A program made the translations under genes and the position numbers. Of a DNA stretch of 64,000 nt, positions 46,621 through 56,893 are shown in pieces. The stretch spans positions 2,449,311 to 2,513,310 of the forward strand of contig QANY01011336.1 of NCBI GenBank assembly GCA_003255025.1, given 5' to 3'. Numbering within the stretch: position 1 is the stretch's first letter; every line of letters starts with the position of its first letter. The notes below the pieces were generated by a model that saw only the letters and a program-made list of their open reading frames with translations, was not told where the DNA came from and searched no databases. The stretch comes from Datisca glomerata. Lineage: Eukaryota > Streptophyta > Magnoliopsida > Cucurbitales > Datiscaceae.

Positions 46621-47990
46621 ATGTACTCGAACAGAGTCTGGAAACTTGTAGATCCTCCTGAATGGGTAAAATCTGTTGGGTGTAAATGGATCTATAAGAA
46701 AAAGAGAGATCCAGATGGGAATGTGGAGACATTCAAAGCTAGGCAAGTAGCTAAAGGATACACTTAAAATGAAAGTATAGACTATAAGGATACCTTCTCG
46801 CTGGTAGCCATGTTTAAATTCATCTAAATCCTCTTGTACATTGTTACTGCCCTTGATTATAAAATCTGACAGATGGACGTCAAGACTACTTTTTTGAATG
46901 GTAATCTTGAAGAACACATTTATATGGCTCAACTAGACGCGTTCATGGAGAAAGGCCAAGAGGAAGGTTTACGAACTACTGAAGTCCATTTATGGACTTA
47001 AGCAAGCGTCACGGTCATGGAATATTAGATTCGCCAAAACTATTTAGAAATTTGGTTTTGAACAGTTAGTGGACGAATCCTGTGTGTATAAGCTGATACA
47101 TGAAGGAAAATGGTTTTTCTAGTGTTGTACGTAGATGAGATTCTACTCATTGAAAATGATGTAGAAAAATTATCTGATGTCAAGATTTGACTTGCAAAAA
47201 AATTTGATATGAAGGATGTTGGAGAAGTTTCCTTTGTCCTAGGTATTAAGAATTTTTTGTATCAGAAGAACGCACAATTGGCACTATCTCAAGTATGTTA
47301 TATGGATAAGGTGATGGATCTCTTCTGTATGCAAGATGCTAAGAAGAGATATCTTCCTTTTAAGCATGGAGTTAGCTTCTCCAAGGAGCAGTCTCCCAAG
47401 ACTCCTTAAGAAGAGGAAGGAATGAGAAAGATTCATTATGCCTCAACCGTAGAAAATCTCATGTATGTGATGATTTACATTAGGCTAGACATTTGTTACG
47501 CGGTGGGCGTGATGAGTCATTTCCAATCTAATCCTGAAATCGAGCATTGGAATGATGTAAAGCATATCCTTAAGTATCTTTGGAGAAAAAAGTTCTACAT
47601 GCTTGTGTATTCAGAAACTAACTTAAATATGACAGGGTATACAGATTCTGATTTTCAAGTAGACAAAAATTCTAGGAGGTCCATTTCACGATCAGTGTTC
47701 ATCTTAAATAGTGGAGCAGTTATATGAAGAAGTATCAAACAATATTACATTGCTGATTCTACCATGGAAGCTGGATATGTGGTAGCTTACGAAGATGCTA
47801 ATGATACTGTATGGCTTAGAAAGTTCTTGAAAACTCTTGAAGTTTTCCAGAAGCTGACAAGCCTATGACAATTTTTGCGATAATAGTGAGGTTGTAGCAT
47901 ACGCCAAGAAACCAAGGAGCCACAAAAGTTCCAAGTACATAGAGCGTAAGCAGTAAAGTCTTTGATGGTCATCTAGAGGGCATGGAGATA
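46620..47990 (+). pseudogene. copia C reverse transcriptase and RNase H remnant
   Basis: RT motifs in order are VKSVGCKWIYKKKRDPDGN, TFKARQVAKGYT then a stop, QMDVKTTFLNG after another stop, and LYVDEIL at about 47125 where YVDD is standard. The connection is at 47209-47409 (VLGIKNFLYQKNAQLALSQ) and 47422-47727 (ARLDICYAVG-like text, KHILKYL, GYTDSDFQVDK). RNase H ends with ADSTMEAGYVVAYEDA near 47755. The D-to-E change in YVDD may be decay. A purine tract, aagtgagagag, precedes the 3' LTR. Confidence 0.85.
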
Positions 47991-48028
47991 CGATATTGTC
48001 CACGCCTACTTTAGTCCAAGTGAGAGAG

Positions 48029-49854
48029 TGTTGGAATTATGTCCATAAAATATGGTGATATAATTATTTGAGTATTTAGTTATTTCTCTGACATTTTGTA
48101 TTATTGAATTTTATGAATGAATGTAAGTGTTTGTTTTGATTAAAGTGTGTTTATAATTTACTCAAGTCTTAGAATTATTGTCAACGTAAAAAGAGTAAAA
48201 ACTGAGAGGTCTTCCAGATAAATTCTTCTGAAATAGTTCGGAACATTATTTGCAGTCTTAGGATTGACTAAGAAATCAAGTCCGATTACGATTGTTAGGT
48301 TGAACCAAATGATGCCAGTCTTGGGGCATGTGAGTGAGGACTCTAACGATTGACTTAGACATATTGTGGAATATATTGAATAGACCAGTAATAAATTAGT
48401 TTGGAGTAAAACCATTTATCTATCTTTAAATCTAGTTGTTACACCTTAAGCATATTTTCGTAATTACCTTAATCCTGAGATGAATACGAAACTTGACCTA
48501 GTTAGTTACTTACCATCTTAGATACATCAAAGGAGTGAATTCAAATTGTTGTACAATACCTCGGCTGGTGAGATCGTGATTCAACTATGTTGGAGTTGCG
48601 TGATTCACAAATATGAAAATTCGTGGTTAGATTGCAAAATGCAATAATATCACCTTATGCTTTATTGATGGGTGTGTGAATAAATTAATCTGGTCATGTA
48701 CTCGATGAAATGTATCATTGAATAAGATATGAATAATTATACGAGATAATTCACTATTGTGTCTTTCTTATTTATAACCAATAAAATAGTTAAGGAAATA
48801 AAAATAAGAGGGGTAAAATGATAATTTTACATCCCGCTCTTGTTATTGATATTCACGAAGGATAATATGTTAAAATATTCTATGGACCGTGAAATAATAG
48901 TGTTTATTTGTACCAACAGAAAATGTAAAACGCATGAATCGAGAGTTGATTCGGCATTGAACCTACAGTGGAGTTGTACGATATCAGGATTAAATAGGTC
49001 GAAAATTTATAGAGATAAATTCGTAGGGTATTTGAATCCTATAGCTTTATTCATGTGGGTCTATTCATTTTCAAGAGTAGCTCATAAGGACATGAATAGA
49101 AGGAACATCATCAGTTGGACCAAAATATGTTTTAAGCCAATGTGTATTTCTTGAATCCATATGTGATGGTTGTTGTCACTTAATTCGTGAAGAGCAATTA
49201 ATTGATGTTCAAATTAATTAATTTATTATTTTTTTAATTATTTTATAATTAGTAAATAAGAGAAATTATTAATTAATTGATGGAGATCAATTTTAATTTA
49301 TCAATTTTGGTTGATGAATTCGGATACAATATTGACTTTAAGGGGAGATGCAATTTTCGGCAATTATAGACTATGGGGGTGAATTTTGAAAATTACACAT
49401 ATGTGGATGACACTAGGGTTGTCTCCCTAAGTGTGTTGACATAACCCTAATCACACAAAGCAGGAAAAGGTTTATCTCTCCCCCTCCTAGTGTTGCCACC
49501 GAATTCAAAAAGGAAGAAAAGAAATTTTTCCTAATGATGTCCTTGCGAGATATGCTTCTTAATCCAACGAGAGGTTGTTGGTGTGGAGACTAATTGAAGT
49601 TCTTGGATTTGAAGATCGAAAAACGCGAAGCATTTAATAAGGATTCAACCAATTCAGAAAGTCTTTGATACAACAAAAATGTATAAATCGTTTCGACCTC
49701 TTTCAAATACGTTTAAATTTGTATGCATATTCAGATGTATGGTTTTAATATTTAATATGATTAAATTGGTTGATGTAAATTTTTTTGATATTCCGTCCAC
49801 GAATTATTCGTGGTTCAATAATTTTTCCTCAAATTCTTAAAACTCGATCCAACA
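48029..49854 (+). repeat. 3' LTR of copia C
   Basis: This 1826 bp LTR starts tgttggaattatgtccataa and ends aactcgatccaaca. Its minus strand carries the conserved antisense open frame 48158-48415 (85 codons). Confidence 0.88.
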
Positions 49855-51384
49855 ATTACATCATTCTTTGGGTGACCCAGATGTAACAAACTAGGATACA
49901 ATCTTGATATTTACCATGTACTATCTCCAATGCCTTCTCGACTTTCATTCTAAACTCTTTGATTTCTCAAAATGTTTTGAATCGAGAAGCATAAAACAAA
50001 CATAATCATACCTAGAGCGCCCATCAATAAAATTGACATTACACCCATAGCCACCCCTCACCCAGACTTTCCACTCAAGTAATATACTCCAACACTAATG
50101 TCATGTGCCTCCATGTTATTCTGTCTAAAAAAAGACTCTTGGTAATATTTTTATCAATAATGGATTTGCTTACCGGTAAGAGTTAAAAAATCTAAAGGCC
50201 ATGAAGCTTGTCTCTTACTAGTTTTCGAATCGTACTTAGATTATATGACATAGACATATGCTATACACGTATAGTTGGCTTGAAAAACTTTTCTCTTCTA
50301 TAATGTACTGTGTATACTGTTATTTTACTTCATGTCATACACGAATTTTTTTTTGAAATAAATGTACTATAAAAAATAGTGTACACAACTCTATCCAAAG
50401 AACAACATGCAATCCCTCTCATTTAGTTTTCTTGAACCTTCACATAGAATTGTGGTAAGTGATTAGTGATTTCAAAGTCTACACGCCATGACATAGTATA
50501 ATCAACCACTGATCACTTCTTAATGAGATGCATGTTTTAACTCTTTATAGTTAAGAAAACATTTTAGTTGGTTTTCTTGTATCTAGTTTTCCTGCAATAG
50601 AAGCACTTCTCATTAGAGCTTGCTCTACTTTCTTACTCTAAGTCAACTCTACTTATAGATCTTTATCTTCTTCATCTTATATGGGCTAAGCTTAAGCCTA
50701 AAAGAAGAAGTGGACTGGGTCACGTTTAACACAAACTGTCTCTTAAGATTCTCTTAGCTATCTGGAGTTCCTAGTCTAGTTTGTCCTGATTAAACATTTC
50801 CATATGTGCTATAGTTTAATCATAAACTAATGTAAGGAATCCTCTTAGGTCTCCAAGACTATATCGACCTAGCTTTCCCCATCGATTTTGGCTATAGGAA
50901 TCTCTGCCTCATTTTTAAAATCCACCAATCATAATGATATGGTCATTAACCATAGTTTTCATTATCATCTTAGTGTTCAACATTACCCCCTTCAGACATC
51001 TTACTAAGATAATAATTATATCATATTCCATGGAGAATGAATTTACTAAAGTTCTAACATATTTGTCATGCAATGACCAATTGTAACATGGAGCTAAAAT
51101 TCAATTTATCTCCATAGCCAGTATTAATTTTATTCTCCTGAGTATAACTTTAAAAAAATCTAGAATATCATTAATTAGGAGTTTACTTGCTAGTATCGAT
51201 AATATTTTCAATATAGATGCAAATGAGCTCATGGACGAAATATTAATTACTGAAAAATAATAAAATTCTCAATCATCACAAACACATTCTAATAAAAACA
51301 TACACCATAACATGAAAATAAAACTAAAAAAATATAATGCAATGTACGCAATGATATCCCAATTCTAATACATACTGTAAAATA
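49855..51384 (-). pseudogene. copia B integrase core and gag remnant
   Basis: On the minus strand 49860-50050 reads as integrase: FIDGRSRYDYVCFML, SK.FEK.KSLE.K and, farther on, the SGSPKE region, in several frames. Near 50580-50600 a zinc-knuckle start, EKCFYCRKT, marks gag. More gag-like but unreadable sequence extends to about 51300. It continues element B across the insertion of C. Confidence 0.6.
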
Positions 51385-51701
51385 TGAGATTTAGTCAAAG
51401 AGAATAATCAAAAAGCTTACTGTATGAAGCTTAGAAGCAGATGTATTAAAAACTCATTAACTATCAATTACAAGCTCATCCACATGGAGGATGTAAAATA
51501 GGTTCAGATATAATAGAGAAGATGAAGAGGGAATAAAATTTAGTTAAGTAAAAATGCCCCTTAGACCAATTACAGCAAGCCATGAAGAATATCCTCTCTA
51601 GTAGATTTTAACATAATGAGGAGCTGCCAAATGGCCTGAGAAGAGTGGAGCCACTAAGAATAGGCTGACTAGGAAAGAGAAGAGAGAACCATGTCCTAAT
51701 A
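51385..51701 (-). repeat. 3' LTR of copia D
   Basis: This 317 bp LTR aligns with 54579-54902 over its whole length, with shared words tctgatgtattaaaaactc or similar, gatataatagagaagatgaag and gaagagtggagccac. Confidence 0.8.
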
Positions 51702-52000
51702 TCCCCCCAAGGTAAAAGCGGAATTCAACAACTTTTGGCTTGAAGTTGTGCTGAATCAGGAGCTTTGTGACAGTGAGTTTGTCATTGAGAAATTGAAATA
51801 TGTCATTTGTGAGAATCTTGGTGAGAATGTTAGCTGTTTGATCAATCTCAATGTGCTTCGATCGTGCATGAATGATGGGATTAGGGGCAAGAGAAACAAC
51901 TCCAAGGTTGTCACACCTGATAGTTGCAGGAAGTGAATGAGACATGTGAAGCTCAAGAAGAAGAGATCTCAACCAAAGTAATTCAACTGTAGTATTTGCT
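51598..52000 (-). pseudogene. copia D RNase H C-terminal remnant
   Basis: The minus-strand frame 51598-51972 reads LRSLLLELHMSHSLPATIRC, DNLGVVSLAPNPI and HARSKHIEID, the C-terminal RNase H of copia polyproteins, with ANTTVELLW just upstream to 51998. It then runs into the purine tract and LTR. At about 52000 homology stops abruptly where element E begins. Confidence 0.8.
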
Positions 52001-52021
52001 CACTCTCTACCATGAGGCACT

Positions 52022-53410
52022 TGTTGGCTCACGGCACACTGTAATGCCATGTGGCACTGTAGTTGTGCACAATTACAGTGAGCCCCACTACAATTGATAA
52101 TTTTACAATTAAATATTATTTTAGTTTATCCCTAAAACTCTGATACGCCATTATCTAAAATATATACATATATTATCCTAATGGCCTTAGTTGTTAGAGA
52201 GATAGAAAAAGTGTCTTGTAATATTCTACGTGCCCACACATGTCTAAGTGCGTTGAGGATTGACTTGGAAGATCTTGGTATGGATCTCAGAGTCTATTGA
52301 TCGTTGGAACGATTTCATGGGAACGGAGGATCGATAAATTTTTGCAAGGACACTTGATATAGACAACAAGATGTATATGATTCCTAATATTGTATGTTAT
52401 CGATTCAACGTATAAATATATAATGGATCCTGACTGATTGAAAATGGGTTTTCAATAAAAGATTTTATTTGGTTATCATGGTGCAAATTTTTATTAAAAG
52501 TTTAATATTTTAAAAGGCCACGCGCCTCCACGCTTCCGTCACGCAGGCGCCGCGACGACCGGCACTGGATTCTATGTGGTTAAAAATAATATAAGATGAA
52601 TATCATGCTTTTATGAAGAATGGTACTTGGGATTTAGTTCCTAGTTCTGCTTTTATGATTCTCATAGGAAATAAATGGGTCTATAAATTCAAATTAAATG
52701 ATGATGGCTAAGTGGAAAGGTTAAAAGCCATATTAGTGGCTAAGGGCTTTCATCAGAATCCATGCATCAATTACAATGAGACCTTTAGCCCTGGGTAAAG
52801 CACAATACTATTAGGACTGTCCTTACATTGGCTCTCACTTTCAATTGGCCAGTTAGACAACTTGACATCAATAATGCCTTCCTCAATGGTGTTCTTGAGG
52901 ATGCCATTTTTATGAAGCAACTAAAACTAGAAGGCTTCACATACCACACCTAACCAGACCATGTTTGTAGATTGAAGAAGGCTCTTTATGGGATGAAACA
53001 AGCCCCTAGGACCTGGTTTGATAGGCTAAGATATACTCTTTTGTAATGGGGGTTTGTGCATGCTAAATTAGATGCCTCTCTATTCACTCTAAAACAAGGG
53101 TCCTCTTTGCTCAATATTTTGATCTATGTTGATGATATATTGGTGACATGCAAAAATCTCTCTCTAATACATCAGTTCACTACAAACCTTCATAATCAAT
53201 TTGCTCTCAAAGATCTTGGTCCACTACACTTCGTTTTTGGCATTCTGGCTACCAGGACAACTTCTGCAATGCATCTCTCTCAATCCAAGTATATCGATAA
53301 TCTTCTCAGAAGAACCAAAATGGATGGGGCCAGACCTAGCCCTACTCCTGCCAGCACATATACCAAACTTTCTCTTCATGTTGAAGATCATTATCATAAT
53401 GTCACTGTAG
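52022..53410 (+). mobile_element. copia fragment E: LTR plus RT, plus strand
   Basis: 52022-52478 has LTR form: it starts TGTTGGCTC and ends GGTTATCA, with a TATA-like box (gtataaatatataa) near 52410 and aataaaa at 52453. A short GC-rich stretch follows, then plus-strand RT from about 52580: KNGTWDLVP, GNKWVYKFKLNDDG, RQLDINNAFLNG, KKALYGMKQAP and, in the open frame 53056-53430, LIYVDDILVT with the catalytic YVDD intact. Gag, protease and integrase are missing. It interrupts element D, whose strands on both sides point the other way. Confidence 0.65.
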
Positions 53411-53496
53411 GATCAAACGTTTATCATTGAACTAAAAGTTATAGCTGGTAATTGAGGCGCAACTTTATTTTCCTTATGTAGTTCAAACATTTGCGC

Positions 53497-54413
53497 TCAA
53501 GTCTTGACTGTAACTTGGCCCCACCAGGCCTCTACCACATGGCAAGATGTTGGCCCACCTGCCAATAATCCTTCCCACAGCACCTGCCTGCAAGCATAAT
53601 GCTTTCCTTGAGAGTCGAACCTCTGACCTCGAGGCCAATAGTAGTAACAGATATTTGCCCCATGGCTAGGTTTTCCACAAACCTGGCAGATCATCCTGTT
53701 ACCACTACTTCCAAACCTACCCCATGTTCTTCCTCCTCTACCATTGAAAGATCTAGCTCCATTTCTTGAGAAGTTATGGTTTTCGTTAGTATTGTTCGAG
53801 TAGTTTGAATGGTTGCTTGGTTGTCATTTCTTTCCAAAAGGTGCTGAAGTGGCAAGGTTGGCAGTGGCCTTCCTATTTGCTGAATGAGTAGCATTGAATT
53901 TTCTAGCCTATTTTCAGGGTTCATCAGTAAGGATTGATCATCCTCAAGGCTCATACCAGTTGCTATAGAGTTTATGTTAACAACCACAAAGTCTTACTCT
54001 AGACCCAGTCCTTCCAGTATATGAAGAATCAAATCTTCCTCTTGAACAAGTTGTCCTACTACAGTAAGGGACTATGCTAAGGATAACACATAATGACAAT
54101 ATACACTAATAGTCTTAGTGATCTTGGTTGCTTCTTGAAGCTTTCCTTTAAGATACATTTGTCGTGCTCTAGAAGAGCTTGCAAAATTCCTTTCTAGTGA
54201 GCTCCAAACCTTACTAGATGTTATAGAGCTGATAATAGAACCAAGCACTCCCTCTATCATGGAGGCTCTTAACCAACTTAAAAGCAGTTGGTCACACCTT
54301 AACCAAGTCCTATAGGTTGGATTCAGCTCACCATTCTCACCAAGTTTTGGTGGACAAATGCTTTCCCCAAATACATTTTCATCTAGCCCGTGTCCAACTA
54401 CAATAGGGATCAC
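53497..54413 (-). pseudogene. copia D gag remnant with zinc knuckle
   Basis: 54072-54413 on the minus strand encodes the gag core: TYRTWLRCDQLLLSWLRAS, SSKVWSSLERNFASSSRARQ and LKGKLQEATK, the UBN2/gag pattern of plant copia elements. After a frameshift, 53691-53987 continues as the Gln/Asn- and Gly-rich linker, and 53497-53694 begins with CQVCGKPSHGANICYYY, a complete C-X2-C-X4-H-X4-C knuckle. The text after the knuckle is not gag-like. Upstream, gag sequence (NPFPAIVPVNQPNATQ) runs back to the 5' LTR. Confidence 0.8.
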
Positions 54414-54578
54414 TTGAGATTTCTAGAGTAAGAAGTTGCTTTCTATCAAGCTTGATAAACAAAGATGAATTAAAAAAACTTAAGAAACAATTACCTGCTT
54501 GCACTGAGTTATCTGAGTTCTGTGTTGCATTTGGTTGATTTACAGGTACTATGGCTGGAAAGGGGTTTCCTGCATTGT

Positions 54579-54902
54579 TGAGATTTAGACAGAGAGAATA
54601 ATAAAAATGCTTTCTGCATGAAGCTTAGAATCTGATGTATTAAAAACTCATTAACTATCTATTACAAGCTCACCCACATGTAGGCTGTAAAATAGGTTAA
54701 GATATAATAGAGAAGATGAAGAGGGAATAAGAAATAGTTAGTAAAGATGCCCCTTAAACCAATTACAACAATCCATAGAGAATATCCTCTCTAACAGATT
54801 TTATCGCCTTATAGCAATGAGGATCTGCCAAATGGCCTGAGAAGAGTGGAGCCACCAAGAATAGGCTGATTAGGAAAGAGAAGAGAGATACATGTCCTAA
54901 TA
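54579..54902 (-). repeat. 5' LTR of copia D
   Basis: This 324 bp LTR is the partner of 51385-51701. Minus-strand gag coding text begins within a few bases of its end. Confidence 0.8.
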
Positions 54903-55519
54903 CATACGCACGCTTAGGTAGAACGCACATTTAAAATTTAGGTAGGATAGTCCAATCTAATTAATTACCAATATGGATTTCATACCTAGTAATCCTACTA
55001 ATCTAGTATTAATATCTAGTAATTAACTAACGTTCAGCTTTAGTCTCTCATAATAAGTAATAAGAATCGCTTAGGCAGGATACTACAAAAATGAGTCAAT
55101 TGTATACCATTATTTTACGCTCGGACTTGTGACAAGTGGAGAACTCCTACTTAGGCAGATCGTTTCCAGTTATTCACTTATCAAGGTGATCATTACAAAG
55201 ACCATACTTGTAATATCTGATACTTCGAATACCCTCCTTTAGGGAGCTTCCAAGATTGAAGACGAGGTACCCTAGTACCTTACTATGATCCAATAATGGA
55301 GACAGTGAGTTTCGATTAAGAATCTCCCCTCCACTTGATTTTCTAAATTATGTGAGCTTTTATTACTGTGGATTACTATGAGACATTAAGTAATTAGCGA
55401 AACTAATATTTAGCAACATACTTCGATTAAACAAGCATCTCAATTAGTATTATATTTAAGCTAATATAATTTTATCTAAATTCTAATAATCTCACAATTT
55501 AATTAACGACAAATAAAAT
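54903..55519. other. no supported gene; possible continuation of copia B leader
   Basis: This is non-coding sequence with words such as cttaggcag, acttgtgacaagtgg and tcgcttaggcagg that look like a copia 5' leader on the minus strand. If so, it would be the leader of element B beyond the insertion of D. I could not match it to anything else in the window. Confidence 0.25.
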
Positions 55520-55800
55520 ATACGTACTGGGGTTCACCAATTGCATACTGAGCTCACCAATTATATACTGGGGTTTACCAAATACGTATAAAATAATAAT
55601 TTTTGGAAAGTTTACCAATTACATTCAAATTAATAATTCTTGAAGGGGTTCACCAAATACATACTGAAGTTCACCAATTACGTACTGGGGTTCACCAATT
55701 ACGTATAAATTAATAATTTTTAGAGGGGTTCACCAAATACATACTGAGGTCACCAAATACGTACTGAGTTTCACCAATTACATACTGAGGTTCACAAAAA
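55520..55800 (+). repeat. ~21 bp minisatellite
   Basis: About a dozen units of the form ggttcaccaattacgtactg vary at a few positions, with occasional longer units that insert ataaattaataatttttaga. An inverted trace of the motif (gatgaacccc, ggtgaacacc) follows at 55830-55875. Confidence 0.85.
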
Positions 55801-55879
55801 AAATGAATTTTTAAAATTTTGATGAACCCCTGAAGAATGTGTTGTACACCACTACATATTTGGTGAACACCTGAAACCT

Positions 55880-56095
55880 AATAGGAGAATCGCCTATTTT
55901 TAGCCCCTAAACGCTATCCTGAAGGTGCTAATCGCATCGTCAAAGCCAAACTCTAGTTTTATGTCTCTAATCACCTGTTTTAGTCCCCAAACGCCATGTA
56001 TAAATAGGCGATTTCCATTCATCCTCCCGATTGCTACTTTTTTATCCTAATCGCCATTTATATGGCTCTAAACGCCATTCTTCATAATTTTCCTT
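55880..56095. repeat. short-word repeat block (aatcgcc / aaacgcc)
   Basis: The words aatcgcc, aatcacc, aaacgcc and aaacgct recur every 20-40 bp. The same vocabulary appears, mainly in opposite orientation, at 60030-60345 on the other side of the PMD gene, which may make the two blocks ends of one element. Confidence 0.45.
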
Positions 56096-56893
56096 AAAAT
56101 TGATATTTTTATAATTATTTGTCGTACATCGAAAAAATCATTGATAAAAATAGAAAAAAAACTCATTATTTCAATGAAACTTTCATGATACTCACTTATT
56201 ATGTGAAATTAGATTGGATTAATTAAGGATTCTAGAAAAAATTAAACACTTAATCATAAACTCCATAAAAGTTATCATTGATAATGTTGTTGTGCTTTTG
56301 TGAGAAATATCGAGCGAGACGGATTTTCACCAATTGTAATTATATGTCGTCATATTATGATGATTCATATCCATCAGTTTGACGAACACATATAACCCTT
56401 ACTGTTAAATCGAGCATATCCGCTAAAAAGTTTGAAATTAAATTTTGAATTTTGAAATTTAACCTTTTATTTTATAATAATAACCCTACAATTTTTGGTA
56501 AACCTTTACGTTTTAATTAATTTATCGCTATAATTTAATTTTCAAATCTAACCTTATTTCTTATCAAAATTAACGTCAACATTAAAAAACCCCTTCCCCC
56601 TTATTCTTAAAAATTGATATCCACTCTTCCCCCTCTCTCTCTCAACACTTCATTTCTCTTCACTCAAACCTTTTTCTCATTCTTCTTCATCTCCATCTTC
56701 ATCTCTCTTCATAGCCTGAAATCCATCAAACTGATCCAAATCCATTGCAAAACATTAGTCAAACCCACAATCTCTCATTGAACACATCCCTTGCAACACA
56801 TGAGACAAAACTTGTGCCAAACCTAAGCCAAATCCCTCCAACCCGGGACCCGAAACCCCATATCCTTCTAATATTGTATTTGTTTCACCAATA

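Larger units (their letters stand above)
38692..49854 (+). mobile_element. Ty1/copia LTR retrotransposon C (nested in B)
   Basis: A complete but degenerate copia element of 11.2 kb belongs to the same family as A. Its 5' LTR is 38692-~40570, its 3' LTR is 48029-49854, its PBS is at 40572 and its purine tract ends at 48028. The 5 bp flanks are attat (38687-38691) and attac (49855-49859), a target-site duplication with one mismatch. Gag, integrase, RT and RNase H follow in copia order between 44260 and 47990. It is about 2 kb longer than A because its leader contains foreign sequence, including a Ty3/gypsy pol fragment. It landed inside the integrase region of element B. Confidence 0.88.
35180..51384 (-). 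mobile_element. Ty1/copia element B, split by element C
   Basis: Element B reads right to left. Its 3' LTR (about 35180-36755), purine tract, RNase H and RT remnants and the integrase end occupy 36756-38691. The rest of the integrase and the gag occupy 49855-51300. Element C (38692-49854) sits inside the integrase region. The left part ends in integrase C-terminal words (PETPQELWNIRKPSLRNLHI on the minus strand) and the right part resumes with integrase core text. A 5' LTR was not found because element D begins at 51385. Leader-like sequence may resume at 54903. All frames are broken. Confidence 0.7.
51385..54902 (-). mobile_element. Ty1/copia element D (minus strand, mosaic)
   Basis: Two ~320 bp direct repeats (51385-51701 and 54579-54902) flank minus-strand gag and RNase H remnants, so they are LTRs. 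A purine tract (CCTTGGGGGGA) lies just upstream of the 3' LTR. The minus-strand LTR starts TATTAGGACATG rather than the usual TGTT. Gag text abuts the 5' LTR directly and no tRNA-type primer-binding site is visible. The centre (about 52000-53410) is replaced by plus-strand copia sequence E. Integrase and most of RT are missing. Confidence 0.7.

Noticed and set aside
53613..53622. tRNA B-box-like GGTTCGACTC on the minus strand, possible SINE after the gag zinc knuckle
   Set aside because: The sequence after the knuckle is indeed foreign, but I could not find an A-box at the right distance or a SINE tail, so I do not call it.
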